Source: an uncultured bacterium (GTDB lineage: Bacteria > Patescibacteriota > Saccharimonadia > Saccharimonadales > Saccharimonadaceae). From it: DNA of 10,566 nt. Where the stretch lies: the NCBI GenBank assembly GCA_937922985.1, contig CALAKV010000053.1:1-10566 (forward strand), in the 5' to 3' direction. Both the position numbers and the translations under genes were made by a program. Under the pieces are notes generated by a model. That model was not told the origin of the DNA, ran no database searches, and was given only the letters and a program-made list of their open reading frames with translations. Shown here piece by piece: positions 1 through 6,036 of this stretch (position 1 is its first letter; each line of letters starts with the position of its first letter).

Positions 1-423
1 AATATGAAGCGAATCTTTAATTGGTTTGCTTCAACGCCAAGCGAGGAGATTGATCTAGAGAAGGTCTATAAAGGGTATTTGGGTCCTCATCGATTAACAC
101 TTTTGGCGCATTTAGTTCAGGAGAAAAAAATTAGCTCGAATGGTGGTCATCAAATTTTCTTGGCGATGTTTAATGATAATAATTTAGGACTCATGCCAGA
201 AAAAATCGCTGAAAATATGAATCTTCTCCAAGTTTCTGATGAAGGTGAAATTGCGAAAATTGTTGATGAAGTAATGAGTGATATAGCTTCACAAAAAGCG
301 ATTGAAGATATTCGAAGCGGTAATGATAAAGCAATTGGCTTTTTGGTTGGTCAGATTATGAAAAAGTCGCAAGGCAAGGCGAATCCAGCTTTGGCGCAAA
401 AATTGATTCGTGAAAGGTTATAA
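1..423 (+). CDS. gatB: Aspartyl/glutamyl-tRNA amidotransferase subunit B, C-terminal part (5' end outside window)
   Basis: GatB is the tRNA-binding and kinase subunit of the GatCAB amidotransferase. It converts Glu-tRNA(Gln) and Asp-tRNA(Asn) to the amidated forms in the cytoplasm. Only the last 140 codons are present; the frame is open to base 1, so the ATG at 4 is an internal Met and not the start. The visible part is the helical middle-to-tail region and the YqeY-like tail that grips the tRNA. It ends in the family's hallmark C-terminus: a Gly-Phe-Leu-Val-Gly-Gln-x-Met segment, then GKANP, then a Leu-Ile-Arg-Glu-Arg-Leu end (about visible residues 112-140). The catalytic cradle domain lies upstream and cannot be judged. 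The stop TAA directly abuts the GTG of the next gene, so the two are probably co-transcribed and translationally coupled. Confidence 0.93.
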   Translation, partial: NMKRIFNWFASTPSEEIDLEKVYKGYLGPHRLTLLAHLVQEKKISSNGGHQIFLAMFNDNNLGLMPEKIAENMNLLQVSDEGEIAKIVDEVMSDIASQKAIEDIRSGNDKAIGFLVGQIMKKSQGKANPALAQKLIRERL

Positions 424-426
424 GTG
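413..426 (+). promoter_or_regulatory. Ribosome binding site supporting a GTG start
   Basis: AAAGG (413-417) lies inside the last codons of gatB, 6 nt before GTG at 424-426. It supports GTG as the true start of the downstream small gene. No competing ATG with a Shine-Dalgarno sequence is seen near it. Confidence 0.55.
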
Positions 427-798
427 GAAGAAAAATTTGAATTTCAAGCTAATTTTAACGGCGATAAAAATATTGCTGGTAGTTTGATTTTTTCAGCTAA
501 CGGGATAGAGTTCCATGAAGATTTTTCTCTATCTCGCCCGCTTGAGATATGTCTAAAACCGAATGAAATTCAAGAGATTAATTTTATTGATACTGCTGAC
601 GAAGTTTATCAGCCGGGAATTTTTCGAATTCTATTTTTAGGAATGTTAGCTTTTGGCCGCCCAAAAAATTGGCAGAAAAAATCTTGCCGAATCGAGATTG
701 AAATGCTTGATGGGAATCTTTATTATTTTACTATAAATGGATATTCTTCATTAGATATTCGAACTCAAGTAAATAAGATTGTATCGGGATATTTTTAG
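424..798 (+). CDS. Conserved-looking hypothetical protein, possible PH-like fold
   Basis: This is a 124-residue protein of unknown function, starting with GTG immediately after the gatB stop and ending in TAG. It has no signal peptide. The pattern is a run of short beta-like segments (about residues 3-60), a hydrophobic Gly-containing stretch at about 67-78 (Phe-Arg-Ile-Leu-Phe-Leu-Gly-Met-Leu-Ala-Phe-Gly), two more strands rich in alternating Ile/Glu/Tyr (about 87-106), and a final amphipathic helix (about 108-121). That order, strands followed by one C-terminal helix, resembles small bacterial PH/GRAM-like domains. This is inference from the pattern, not recognition of a family. The hydrophobic stretch is too short and interrupted to call a clear membrane segment. 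It shares the gatB transcript, but there is no evidence of a tRNA-related role. Confidence 0.75.
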   Translation: MEEKFEFQANFNGDKNIAGSLIFSANGIEFHEDFSLSRPLEICLKPNEIQEINFIDTADEVYQPGIFRILFLGMLAFGRPKNWQKKSCRIEIEMLDGNLYYFTINGYSSLDIRTQVNKIVSGYF

Positions 799-815
799 AT
801 TTTTTCAAAAAACTA

Positions 816-844
816 TTGACATAAGAATTATTTTATGGTAAAAT
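816..844 (+). promoter_or_regulatory. Strong sigma-70/sigma-A-type promoter for the YtxG/YtxH-like operon
   Basis: A perfect -35 TTGACA (816-821) and -10 TAAAAT (839-844) are separated by 17 bp. A TG dinucleotide sits one base before the -10 (extended -10). The predicted transcription start is near 851, giving a leader of about 55 nt that is almost pure A/T and ends in AAAGGAG (895-901) before the ATG at 906. No operator-like dyad is obvious. Confidence 0.85.
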
Positions 845-905
845 ACAAAATAGATTTGAATAAAATCAAAAAATAAATAAAATAAAAAATTAAAAAAGGA
901 GAAAA

Positions 906-1163
906 ATGAGCTCGGCTGCAGAAATATTAGTTGTTTTTCTTTCTATAGCTCTTGCGGTTTTCATCATACTCGGAATTGTTACTTTTATTCTAGTAATTCG
1001 TGTAACTCGCCAAATTGGTGATGTTGCAGAAAAAATGCAAAATATAACAGCAAGTATTGATGGAATCGCACAAAATGTCGCTCAGGTGACTTCACCGATA
1101 ATTATCGGAAAAACAATTTTTGACATTTTTAATAAATTTAAAACTAAAAAGGATAAAAAATAA
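906..1163 (+). CDS. Small membrane protein, DUF948/YtxG-like
   Basis: This is an 85-residue single-pass membrane protein. A long hydrophobic segment spans about residues 6-32. It is followed by a helical, polar, coiled-coil-prone stretch (about 33-62, repeating Ile/Val/Met with Gln/Asn) and a Lys-rich tail. This is the usual plan of short DUF948 (YtxG-type) proteins, whose biochemical role is unknown. The assignment rests on architecture and on its partner: in Bacillus subtilis, ytxG and ytxH lie together in a general-stress operon, and here a YtxH-family gene follows with a 1-nt overlap (TAATG at 1161-1165). The start is firm, with AAAGGAG four bases before the ATG and a strong promoter upstream. 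Topology is probably N-terminus out, with the basic tail in the cytoplasm. Confidence 0.78.
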   Translation: MSSAAEILVVFLSIALAVFIILGIVTFILVIRVTRQIGDVAEKMQNITASIDGIAQNVAQVTSPIIIGKTIFDIFNKFKTKKDKK

Positions 1164-1501
1164 TGAGTAAAAAATTTGGATTAGGATTAGCTGTTGGTGC
1201 TTTATTTGGCGCAGTCGCTGGAATTTTAACCGCTCCTAAAAGTGGTGAAGAAACTCGAAAAGATTTAAAATTAAAAGCTAAAAAAGTTGCTGATGTAGCT
1301 ACTCAAAAAACCGGTGAAGTTGCTGAAAACGCAGGTGAATTTGTTGAAGAAACTAAAGAAAAAGTTACTGAATTTGCCGAAGGTGCTAAAAGTAAAACTG
1401 GCGAAGTTGTAGAAAATGCAAAAAAAGAGGCTGGTAAAATTCAAAAACGTGCGCTAAATACTTTCGAAGGTGCTAAAAAAGGTTTTGAAAAGAAAGTTTA
1501 A
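1163..1501 (+). CDS. YtxH domain-containing protein
   Basis: This 112-residue protein belongs to the YtxH family, which is stress- and envelope-associated with no known enzymatic activity. The N-terminus has the family signature: a Gly/Ala-rich hydrophobic segment (residues 6-22), then Leu-Thr-Ala-Pro-Lys-Ser-Gly-Glu-Glu-Thr-Arg (22-32). The remainder is a highly charged, Lys/Glu/Ala-rich helix resembling LEA or apolipoprotein-type amphipathic helices. It contains near-duplicate segments: KTGEVAENA at 49-57, KTGEVVENA at 78-86, and a related VTEFAEGAK at 68-76. The ATG overlaps the stop of the preceding membrane-protein gene by one base. AAAGGA (1148-1153) lies 9 nt upstream, so the two are translated together. 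A hairpin terminator follows directly. The short hydrophobic segment suggests membrane association. Confidence 0.88.
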   Translation: MSKKFGLGLAVGALFGAVAGILTAPKSGEETRKDLKLKAKKVADVATQKTGEVAENAGEFVEETKEKVTEFAEGAKSKTGEVVENAKKEAGKIQKRALNTFEGAKKGFEKKV

Positions 1502-1507
1502 TTATAG

Positions 1508-1543
1508 AAAATCGCTCAATCAAATTTGAGCGATTTTTATTTT
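1508..1543. terminator. Bidirectional rho-independent terminator between the ytxH-like gene and tyrS
   Basis: A 12-bp perfect stem (1508-1519 with 1526-1537) containing ATCGCTCAA and a 6-nt loop is followed on the + strand by TTTTTATTTTATT. On the - strand the arm also ends in four T. It lies between two convergent stop codons (1499-1501 and 1545-1547) and can serve both genes. Confidence 0.88.
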
Positions 1544-1544
1544 A

Positions 1545-2753
1545 TTAATCAATGAGTATGAAGCTATTTTTGCCTTTTTTAAGTAGACCTTTTTCAGTTA
1601 TTTGAATATCCTCTTGAAGTTTATTGCCGTTAAATGAAATTGAATTTGCTGAAATTAACCTTTTGGTCTCACCTTTGCTCTTAGCAAAATTCGTTTCGAT
1701 CAATATTTCGCTAACAGTTTTATCTTTTGGAGCAACAGGAATTTCATATTTTAATACTTCGATTTCAGCTTTAGTTAGATTTTCGAAAGCTTTTCCGCCA
1801 AAGAGGACTTCTGTCGCAGAAATTACATTTTTTGCAACTTCTTCGCCATGAACAATTTCTACAACATTTTTCGCCAATGCTTTTTGAGCAATTCGCAAGT
1901 GCTGATTCTCCTGATGATTTTTTTCGATTTTTTCAATTTCTTCTTTCGAAAGCGTTGTTAGAATTTTTAAATATTCAAAAACGCTTTGATCATCTGAGTT
2001 AAGGAGGAATTGATACATTTTGAATGGTGATGTTTTTGAAGCATCAAGCCATAAAGCCCCACCTTCTGACTTGCCGAATTTTCGGCCAGTTGAACGATTA
2101 ATAAGGAGTGGTGCTGTCATTGCAAAAACTTCAGCGCCTTCTTTCTTTCGAATTAAATTTACACCAGAAAGTAAATTTCCCCACTGATCGCTTCCTCCGA
2201 TTTGAAGTGAAACGCCGTTATTTTTGTATAAATACCAAAAATCATAACCTTGGAGAAGAGTATAAGTAAATTCCGCAAAACTTAATCCGCTGCCATTATT
2301 TATTCTACTTTTGAAAAAATCTCGGCTTGTTAGTTCTGCCATATTAAAGTTTTTACCAATATCGCGCAAAAAAGGTATTAACTCTATTTTCGAAAGCCAA
2401 TCCGCATTATTTACGACTTCAAAATCTTGCCCAGCAAAAAGTTTCGAAACCTGAGATTTGAGAGCCTCGGTATTTTTAGCTACTATTTCAGGCGAGAGGA
2501 GTTGGCGCTCTTCGGTGTCGCGCATATCACCGATCATTCCAGTGCCACCACCAATTAGAAGAACTACTTTATGACCATGATCAAGAAATCGCCTAACCAT
2601 CATATAAACACTTAAATGGCCAATATGAAGGCTGTCAGCGGAAGGGTCGGCGCCAAGATAGATAGTTCGCTTTTCACCATCTAAAACTTTTGAATCTTGA
2701 AAAGTGGTTTGATTCCAGAAACCACGCCATTTTAGCTCTTCTGATAACTTCAT
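1545..2753 (-). CDS. tyrS: Tyrosyl-tRNA synthetase
   Basis: This is a class I aminoacyl-tRNA synthetase of 402 residues, a typical bacterial TyrRS length. It charges tRNA(Tyr) with tyrosine using ATP in the cytoplasm. The HIGH motif is intact at 43-46 (within SLHIGHL). The KMSKS-equivalent loop is KFGKS at 225-229, the form usual in this TyrRS subgroup. Tyrosine-site residues are recognisable: Asp76 in MIGD, and Tyr164, Gln168 and Asp171 in the segment YTLLQGYD, spaced as in the Bacillus enzyme. GGSDQWGN is at 186-193. An S4 RNA-binding domain occupies about 345-400. The ATG at 2753 is supported by GGGAGAG (plus-strand positions 2757-2763) just upstream. The gene is convergent with the ytxH-like gene and divergent from the PBP gene. 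The leader is under 90 nt, with no room for a T-box. Confidence 0.98.
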   Translation of the reverse strand: MKLSEELKWRGFWNQTTFQDSKVLDGEKRTIYLGADPSADSLHIGHLSVYMMVRRFLDHGHKVVLLIGGGTGMIGDMRDTEERQLLSPEIVAKNTEALKSQVSKLFAGQDFEVVNNADWLSKIELIPFLRDIGKNFNMAELTSRDFFKSRINNGSGLSFAEFTYTLLQGYDFWYLYKNNGVSLQIGGSDQWGNLLSGVNLIRKKEGAEVFAMTAPLLINRSTGRKFGKSEGGALWLDASKTSPFKMYQFLLNSDDQSVFEYLKILTTLSKEEIEKIEKNHQENQHLRIAQKALAKNVVEIVHGEEVAKNVISATEVLFGGKAFENLTKAEIEVLKYEIPVAPKDKTVSEILIETNFAKSKGETKRLISANSISFNGNKLQEDIQITEKGLLKKGKNSFILID

Positions 2754-2796
2754 TTACTCTCCCGTTATTATATTTTATTATTAACTATATTAACAC

Positions 2797-2812
2797 AAAA
2801 AAAGCTTTTTTT
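2797..2812. repeat. Perfect 16-bp palindrome A7-GC-T7 in the tyrS/PBP divergent spacer
   Basis: Seven A, then GC, then seven T form a perfect dyad about 45 bp upstream of the tyrS ATG and about 25 bp upstream of the PBP -35 element. It may be a bent A-tract, a protein-binding dyad, or chance in an AT-rich spacer. With no loop it is a poor RNA hairpin. The tyrS promoter must lie in this spacer. TATAAT-like hexamers occur on the - strand (for example plus positions 2818-2823), but none has a convincing -35, so I do not assign one. Confidence 0.4.
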
Positions 2813-2837
2813 CCAGTATTATAAAAATCAAAAAATC

Positions 2838-2866
2838 TTGAAAACCATAAGCAATTGCGGTATAAT
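2838..2866 (+). promoter_or_regulatory. Promoter of the class A PBP gene
   Basis: The -35 TTGAAA (2838-2843) and perfect -10 TATAAT (2861-2866) are exactly 17 bp apart. Transcription should begin near 2873, only a few bases before the ATG at 2877. The -35 starts at the same TTG that would begin the longest possible reading frame, which argues against that TTG being the translation start. Confidence 0.8.
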
Positions 2867-2876
2867 TGAGTGTAGT

Positions 2877-5627
2877 ATGGATAGAAGAAGAATGCTCAAT
2901 AAAGATGGGGAATCTGTTGAAAAACGAACTGCTTCAAAAAAAATGAGTTCACTAAAAAAACAGAATAACCTAAGTTTATATACAAATTTGGCTCATCGAA
3001 GAAAAGAAAAGAAAGATTCGAAAGCTCGTGAGCGAGCAGAGTATCTTGCAAGTCTACCAAAAGACCCAGTGAAGAGATTTTTTTATCGTCTTCATCCAAA
3101 GCGAGTTTTAAAGTATTGGTTTAGTAAGCGCGGTTTATTTATGGCTTTAAAAATTTCCGCAGTGTTTATTGTTATCGCTGTGGTCGGAATCGCGGCGGCT
3201 TTTGCCTACGTTTCTAAAGATCTAAATCAAATCAAGCCAGAGGAATTAGCTAAGAGAGTCCAGACTACAGTTTCGAAATACTATGATAGAAATGGTGAGC
3301 TTTTGTGGGAGGATAAGGGTCCTGGTGATTATAAGTTGGTTGTTGATAATTCTGAAATCTCAGACTATGTTAAAAAAGCAACTGTTGCTATTGAGGATCG
3401 AGATTTTTATAAGCATAAGGGTGTTGATTTAACTGCGATTATTCGTGCTTTTGTAAATAACTTTAGGGGTGGAGCGACTCAGGGCGGCTCAACTTTGACG
3501 CAACAGCTTATTAAACAAGTTTATTTCTCTAATGAATCCAGTGATCGTGGACTTAGCGGGATTCCACGAAAAATTAAAGAGATGATTCTTGCAGTTCAAG
3601 TTGAGCAAATGTATAATAAAGACCAAATTCTTTCACTATATTTGAATGAATCTCCATATGGTGGCCGTCGAAACGGAGTTGAATCTGGTGCACGAACCTA
3701 TTTTGGCAAAAGTTCGAAAGATCTAACTTTGGCTGAGGCTGCATTGTTAGCTTCTATCCCTAATAATCCAGCAGTTTATAATCCATATAATGTAAGCTAT
3801 AATAAGAGCTTGATTGAGCGTCAGCATAAAGTTTTGAATGATATGGTTTCTTGTGGATTTATTACTGAAAAAGAAGCAGAAGAAGCTAAAAAATTTGATA
3901 TTCTTGCAACAATTAAGCCAGAAAAAGATCAATATACAAATATTAAGGCACCACATTTTGTTCAAGAGGTTAAAAAGAGACTTGAAGAAAAGCTTGGTGT
4001 TAAGGTTGTTGGTGCTGGTGGCCTAACTGTTAAGACTACGGTTGATTTAAAGGCTCAGTCTATTGCTGAAAATGCCGTTAACGCTGGTGCTAAAACTTTG
4101 TATGTTAGTGGCGCTGATAATATTGCTATGACATCTGTTGATGTTGCAACTGGGCAAGTTATTGCTCAAGTTGGATCGGTTGACTATAATAAGGCTGGTT
4201 ATGGTCAAACTAATGCTTCCACTTCATCTCTTGACCCAGGCTCAAGTATTAAACCTATTGTCGATTATGCGGCTTTGTTTAACAAGAAGGATACTGTTTA
4301 TACACCGGGAACAATTTTGAAGGACGAAAATATCGATTCGCAATATTGTAATGGAACATATGGGGCTTGTCAGCTAAGGAATGCTTCGAAACAATTTTAC
4401 GGTAGTGTACCAATTAGATTCAGCCTTGGAAACTCTTTGAATATTGCAGCAGTTAAGGCGTTGAGTATTGTTGGTGTTGACGAAGGTTTGAGTGTTGCAC
4501 AACAGCTTGGTGATAAATCTTATTGTAAAAATAGCAATGCTGGTCTTTCTGCTGCAATTGGTGGTGGATGTTCGGTTCACCAGGATGAGCATACAAACGC
4601 TTTTGCATCTATTGCGCGAGGTGGTGTTTACAAAGAATTAACATATTTTACTGAAGTTAAAAATTCATCAAATCAAAAGATTTTTGAATGGAAAGACGAA
4701 TCAAAACAGGTGATTGATTCACAGGCTGCATATGAATTGACCGATATTCTCGCTGATCCAAGTGCTCGAACAACTACATTTGGTGGTCAAAGTCGAAGTT
4801 ATGGATTTACGGTTCCTGGGGTTTGGACGGCTTCGAAAACCGGAACAACAGACAACGGAAAAGGTGCTGCCAAGGATTCCTGGATGATGAGCTATTCTCC
4901 TGTGGTTGCAACAGGTGTTTGGAGCGGAAACCATGACGGTCGGGCTTTACGTTCTCCTGATAACAGCCCTGTGCGTAGAGTGATTAATGAATATATGCGC
5001 GATGTTCACCATCAAGTTTATGCTTCTAACGGTAAATGGAAATCTGGTGATAAAATTGAAAGACCGTCTGGAATTCGAAATTGTACAATAAATGGCAAGA
5101 ATGATATTTGCCCATCTTGGTGGGATAAAAATAAAACCGGTTCAGTTTCAAGAGAAATTGAGTTCGATAGTATTTCAAAAAAGAAAGCAACTAAATGTAC
5201 ACCAGAATCTACTCGAGTTAAACTAACTGTTTTCGAAACAACTGACCCAGTTTCTAAAAAGAAAACAATAACGGCGCCAGAAGGTTATAATGTGAATGAA
5301 GAAGACAATATCCATAACTGTTCAGACTCACAACCATCTATCTCGAGTGTTTCATACTCAAGGCATGCAAATTCAAATACTTACCGAATAAATATAAATA
5401 TTGTAAAGGGGAATTTCGATATAACTTCAGTCGTAGTTAAGGTTGATGGCGCAACAATTAGTACTGCTCTTCCAACTGGAAACACACTCTCAACAGATTA
5501 TACGTTTAATAAATCTGGTCAAAATATTACGGTTGAAGTTACCGACTCTGGTGGATATAAAGTTTCCAAAAGTTATACAGGGCCTTCCTCGATAAATACG
5601 GAAAACGCAGCAGGCTCTTCAAGCTAA
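2877..5627 (+). CDS. Class A penicillin-binding protein (bifunctional transglycosylase/transpeptidase)
   Basis: This enzyme polymerises lipid II glycan strands and cross-links their peptides outside the membrane. Numbering is from the ATG at 2877 (916 aa). A very basic cytoplasmic N-terminus (1-89) precedes one membrane helix (about 90-112). The GT51 glycosyltransferase domain (about 130-305) has catalytic Glu173 in AIEDRDFYKHKG, GGSTLTQQL at 203-211, and the downstream YLNESPYGG and YFGKSSKDLTLAEAALLA blocks. The transpeptidase domain (about 400-690) has all three motifs: Ser456-x-x-Lys459 in GSSIKP, Ser520-x-Asn522, and KTG at 654-656. A Thr/Ser/Val-rich beta-like C-terminal domain (about 817-905) looks Ig/fibronectin-like, with a Ser-rich tail. 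Eight cysteines lie in the extracellular part. The frame stays open to TTG at 2838, but that codon overlaps the -35 element. ATG 2877 (near-leaderless) or ATG 2892 (after a purine-rich AGAAGAAG) is more plausible. Confidence 0.96.
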   Translation: MDRRRMLNKDGESVEKRTASKKMSSLKKQNNLSLYTNLAHRRKEKKDSKARERAEYLASLPKDPVKRFFYRLHPKRVLKYWFSKRGLFMALKISAVFIVIAVVGIAAAFAYVSKDLNQIKPEELAKRVQTTVSKYYDRNGELLWEDKGPGDYKLVVDNSEISDYVKKATVAIEDRDFYKHKGVDLTAIIRAFVNNFRGGATQGGSTLTQQLIKQVYFSNESSDRGLSGIPRKIKEMILAVQVEQMYNKDQILSLYLNESPYGGRRNGVESGARTYFGKSSKDLTLAEAALLASIPNNPAVYNPYNVSYNKSLIERQHKVLNDMVSCGFITEKEAEEAKKFDILATIKPEKDQYTNIKAPHFVQEVKKRLEEKLGVKVVGAGGLTVKTTVDLKAQSIAENAVNAGAKTLYVSGADNIAMTSVDVATGQVIAQVGSVDYNKAGYGQTNASTSSLDPGSSIKPIVDYAALFNKKDTVYTPGTILKDENIDSQYCNGTYGACQLRNASKQFYGSVPIRFSLGNSLNIAAVKALSIVGVDEGLSVAQQLGDKSYCKNSNAGLSAAIGGGCSVHQDEHTNAFASIARGGVYKELTYFTEVKNSSNQKIFEWKDESKQVIDSQAAYELTDILADPSARTTTFGGQSRSYGFTVPGVWTASKTGTTDNGKGAAKDSWMMSYSPVVATGVWSGNHDGRALRSPDNSPVRRVINEYMRDVHHQVYASNGKWKSGDKIERPSGIRNCTINGKNDICPSWWDKNKTGSVSREIEFDSISKKKATKCTPESTRVKLTVFETTDPVSKKKTITAPEGYNVNEEDNIHNCSDSQPSISSVSYSRHANSNTYRININIVKGNFDITSVVVKVDGATISTALPTGNTLSTDYTFNKSGQNITVEVTDSGGYKVSKSYTGPSSINTENAAGSSS

Positions 5628-5628
5628 A

Positions 5629-5660
5629 AATAAAACTACTCCTGATGGGGTAGTTTTATT
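5629..5660. terminator. Bidirectional terminator shared by the PBP and DUF5665 genes
   Basis: A 14-bp stem (5629-5642 with 5647-5660, including one G-U pair) closes a TGAT loop. On the + strand the descending arm contains GTAGTTTTATTAT. On the - strand the arm ends in TTTTATTTTTA, a good U-tract. The stop codon of the minus-strand gene (5659-5661) lies within the base of the stem. Confidence 0.85.
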
Positions 5661-5943
5661 ATCGCCGATTTTGCATCGCATTTATAATAGATTGGATAAA
5701 GTCACCAATTCCGCCCGGAATGTTAACAAAAAAGTTAAGAATCCAAATTAGTAAGAAGATTAGAACTGTTGCACCAATAGCACTACCAAATCCAAAAGCT
5801 ATTCCGCGAAAGAAATTAACTTTATAAATAGCCCAGCGACTTGGATAAATATCGTTAAAAACTTCTTCGAGCAAACCAATTTGAGCTCCGCGCGCATTAT
5901 CATCGGCTAGTTTTTTTGCAGATTTTTTTAGAATTTTATTCAT
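5659..5943 (-). CDS. DUF5665 domain-containing small membrane protein
   Basis: This is a 94-residue protein of unknown function. A polar N-terminal helix (about 1-35) is followed by a Trp/Tyr-containing turn and then the block resembling DUF5665: Asn43-Phe44-x-x-Gly47, then a Gly-spaced hydrophobic stretch (GIAFGFGSAIGA, 47-58) running into one membrane helix (about 50-73). The family's Pro-Gly and Ile-Gly-Asp-Phe-Ile tail is seen at 76-83. Start choice: no Shine-Dalgarno sequence precedes the ATG at 5943. Instead a 17-bp-spaced promoter places its -10 only 7 nt upstream, so the mRNA is probably leaderless. No upstream alternative start with an RBS is visible. It is convergent with the PBP gene and divergent from the phosphohexomutase gene. 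A cell-envelope role is plausible but not shown. Confidence 0.83.
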   Translation of the reverse strand: MNKILKKSAKKLADDNARGAQIGLLEEVFNDIYPSRWAIYKVNFFRGIAFGFGSAIGATVLIFLLIWILNFFVNIPGGIGDFIQSIINAMQNRR

Positions 5944-5950
5944 CAGAATT

Positions 5951-5979
5951 ATTTTAACATAAATATTCTAAAAACGCAA
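5951..5979 (-). promoter_or_regulatory. Promoter of the DUF5665 gene, predicted leaderless transcript
   Basis: On the - strand, -35 TTGCGT (plus 5974-5979) and -10 TAAAAT (plus 5951-5956) are 17 bp apart, with an extended -10 TG. The -10 is followed by only 7 nt before the ATG (5943), so transcription is expected to start at or within a base or two of the start codon. Confidence 0.72.
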
Positions 5980-5984
5980 GCGCT

Positions 5985-6013
5985 TTGATTTTATTGAGAG
6001 ATAGTGATAAAAT
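5985..6013 (+). promoter_or_regulatory. Promoter of the phosphohexomutase/aminopeptidase operon
   Basis: -35 TTGATT (5985-5990) and -10 TAAAAT (6008-6013), spacing 17 bp, with TG one base before the -10. The start of transcription is expected near 6020. The leader then carries AAAGGAG (6021-6027), 9 nt from the ATG at 6037, so the leader is only about 17 nt. The -35 is 5 bp from the -35 of the divergent DUF5665 promoter. Confidence 0.75.
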
Positions 6014-6036
6014 AGATATAAAAGGAGCTGGATTAA

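Noticed and set aside
796..815. Possible terminator hairpin after the 124-residue gene (TAG, T-run, A-run, CTA)
   Set aside because: The stem is almost all A-T, contains a bulge, has almost no loop, and is not followed by a T-tract. It directly abuts the next promoter and is probably compositional.
1624..1851. 75-residue plus-strand frame inside tyrS
   Set aside because: It is antisense to the conserved TyrRS C-terminal region with no RBS or promoter, so it is a shadow frame.
2797..2812. A7-GC-T7 palindrome as a transcription terminator
   Set aside because: There is no loop, so only a weak six-pair A-U stem could form. It lies between divergent genes where no terminator is needed.
2754..2837. 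T-box or other tRNA-responsive leader for tyrS
   Set aside because: The spacer is under 90 nt to the PBP promoter, with no specifier loop, T-box consensus or terminator/antiterminator pair. There is not enough room.
2838..2876. TTG at 2838 as the PBP start codon
   Set aside because: It forms the -35 box of a well-spaced promoter, has no Shine-Dalgarno sequence, and lies upstream of the predicted transcription start.
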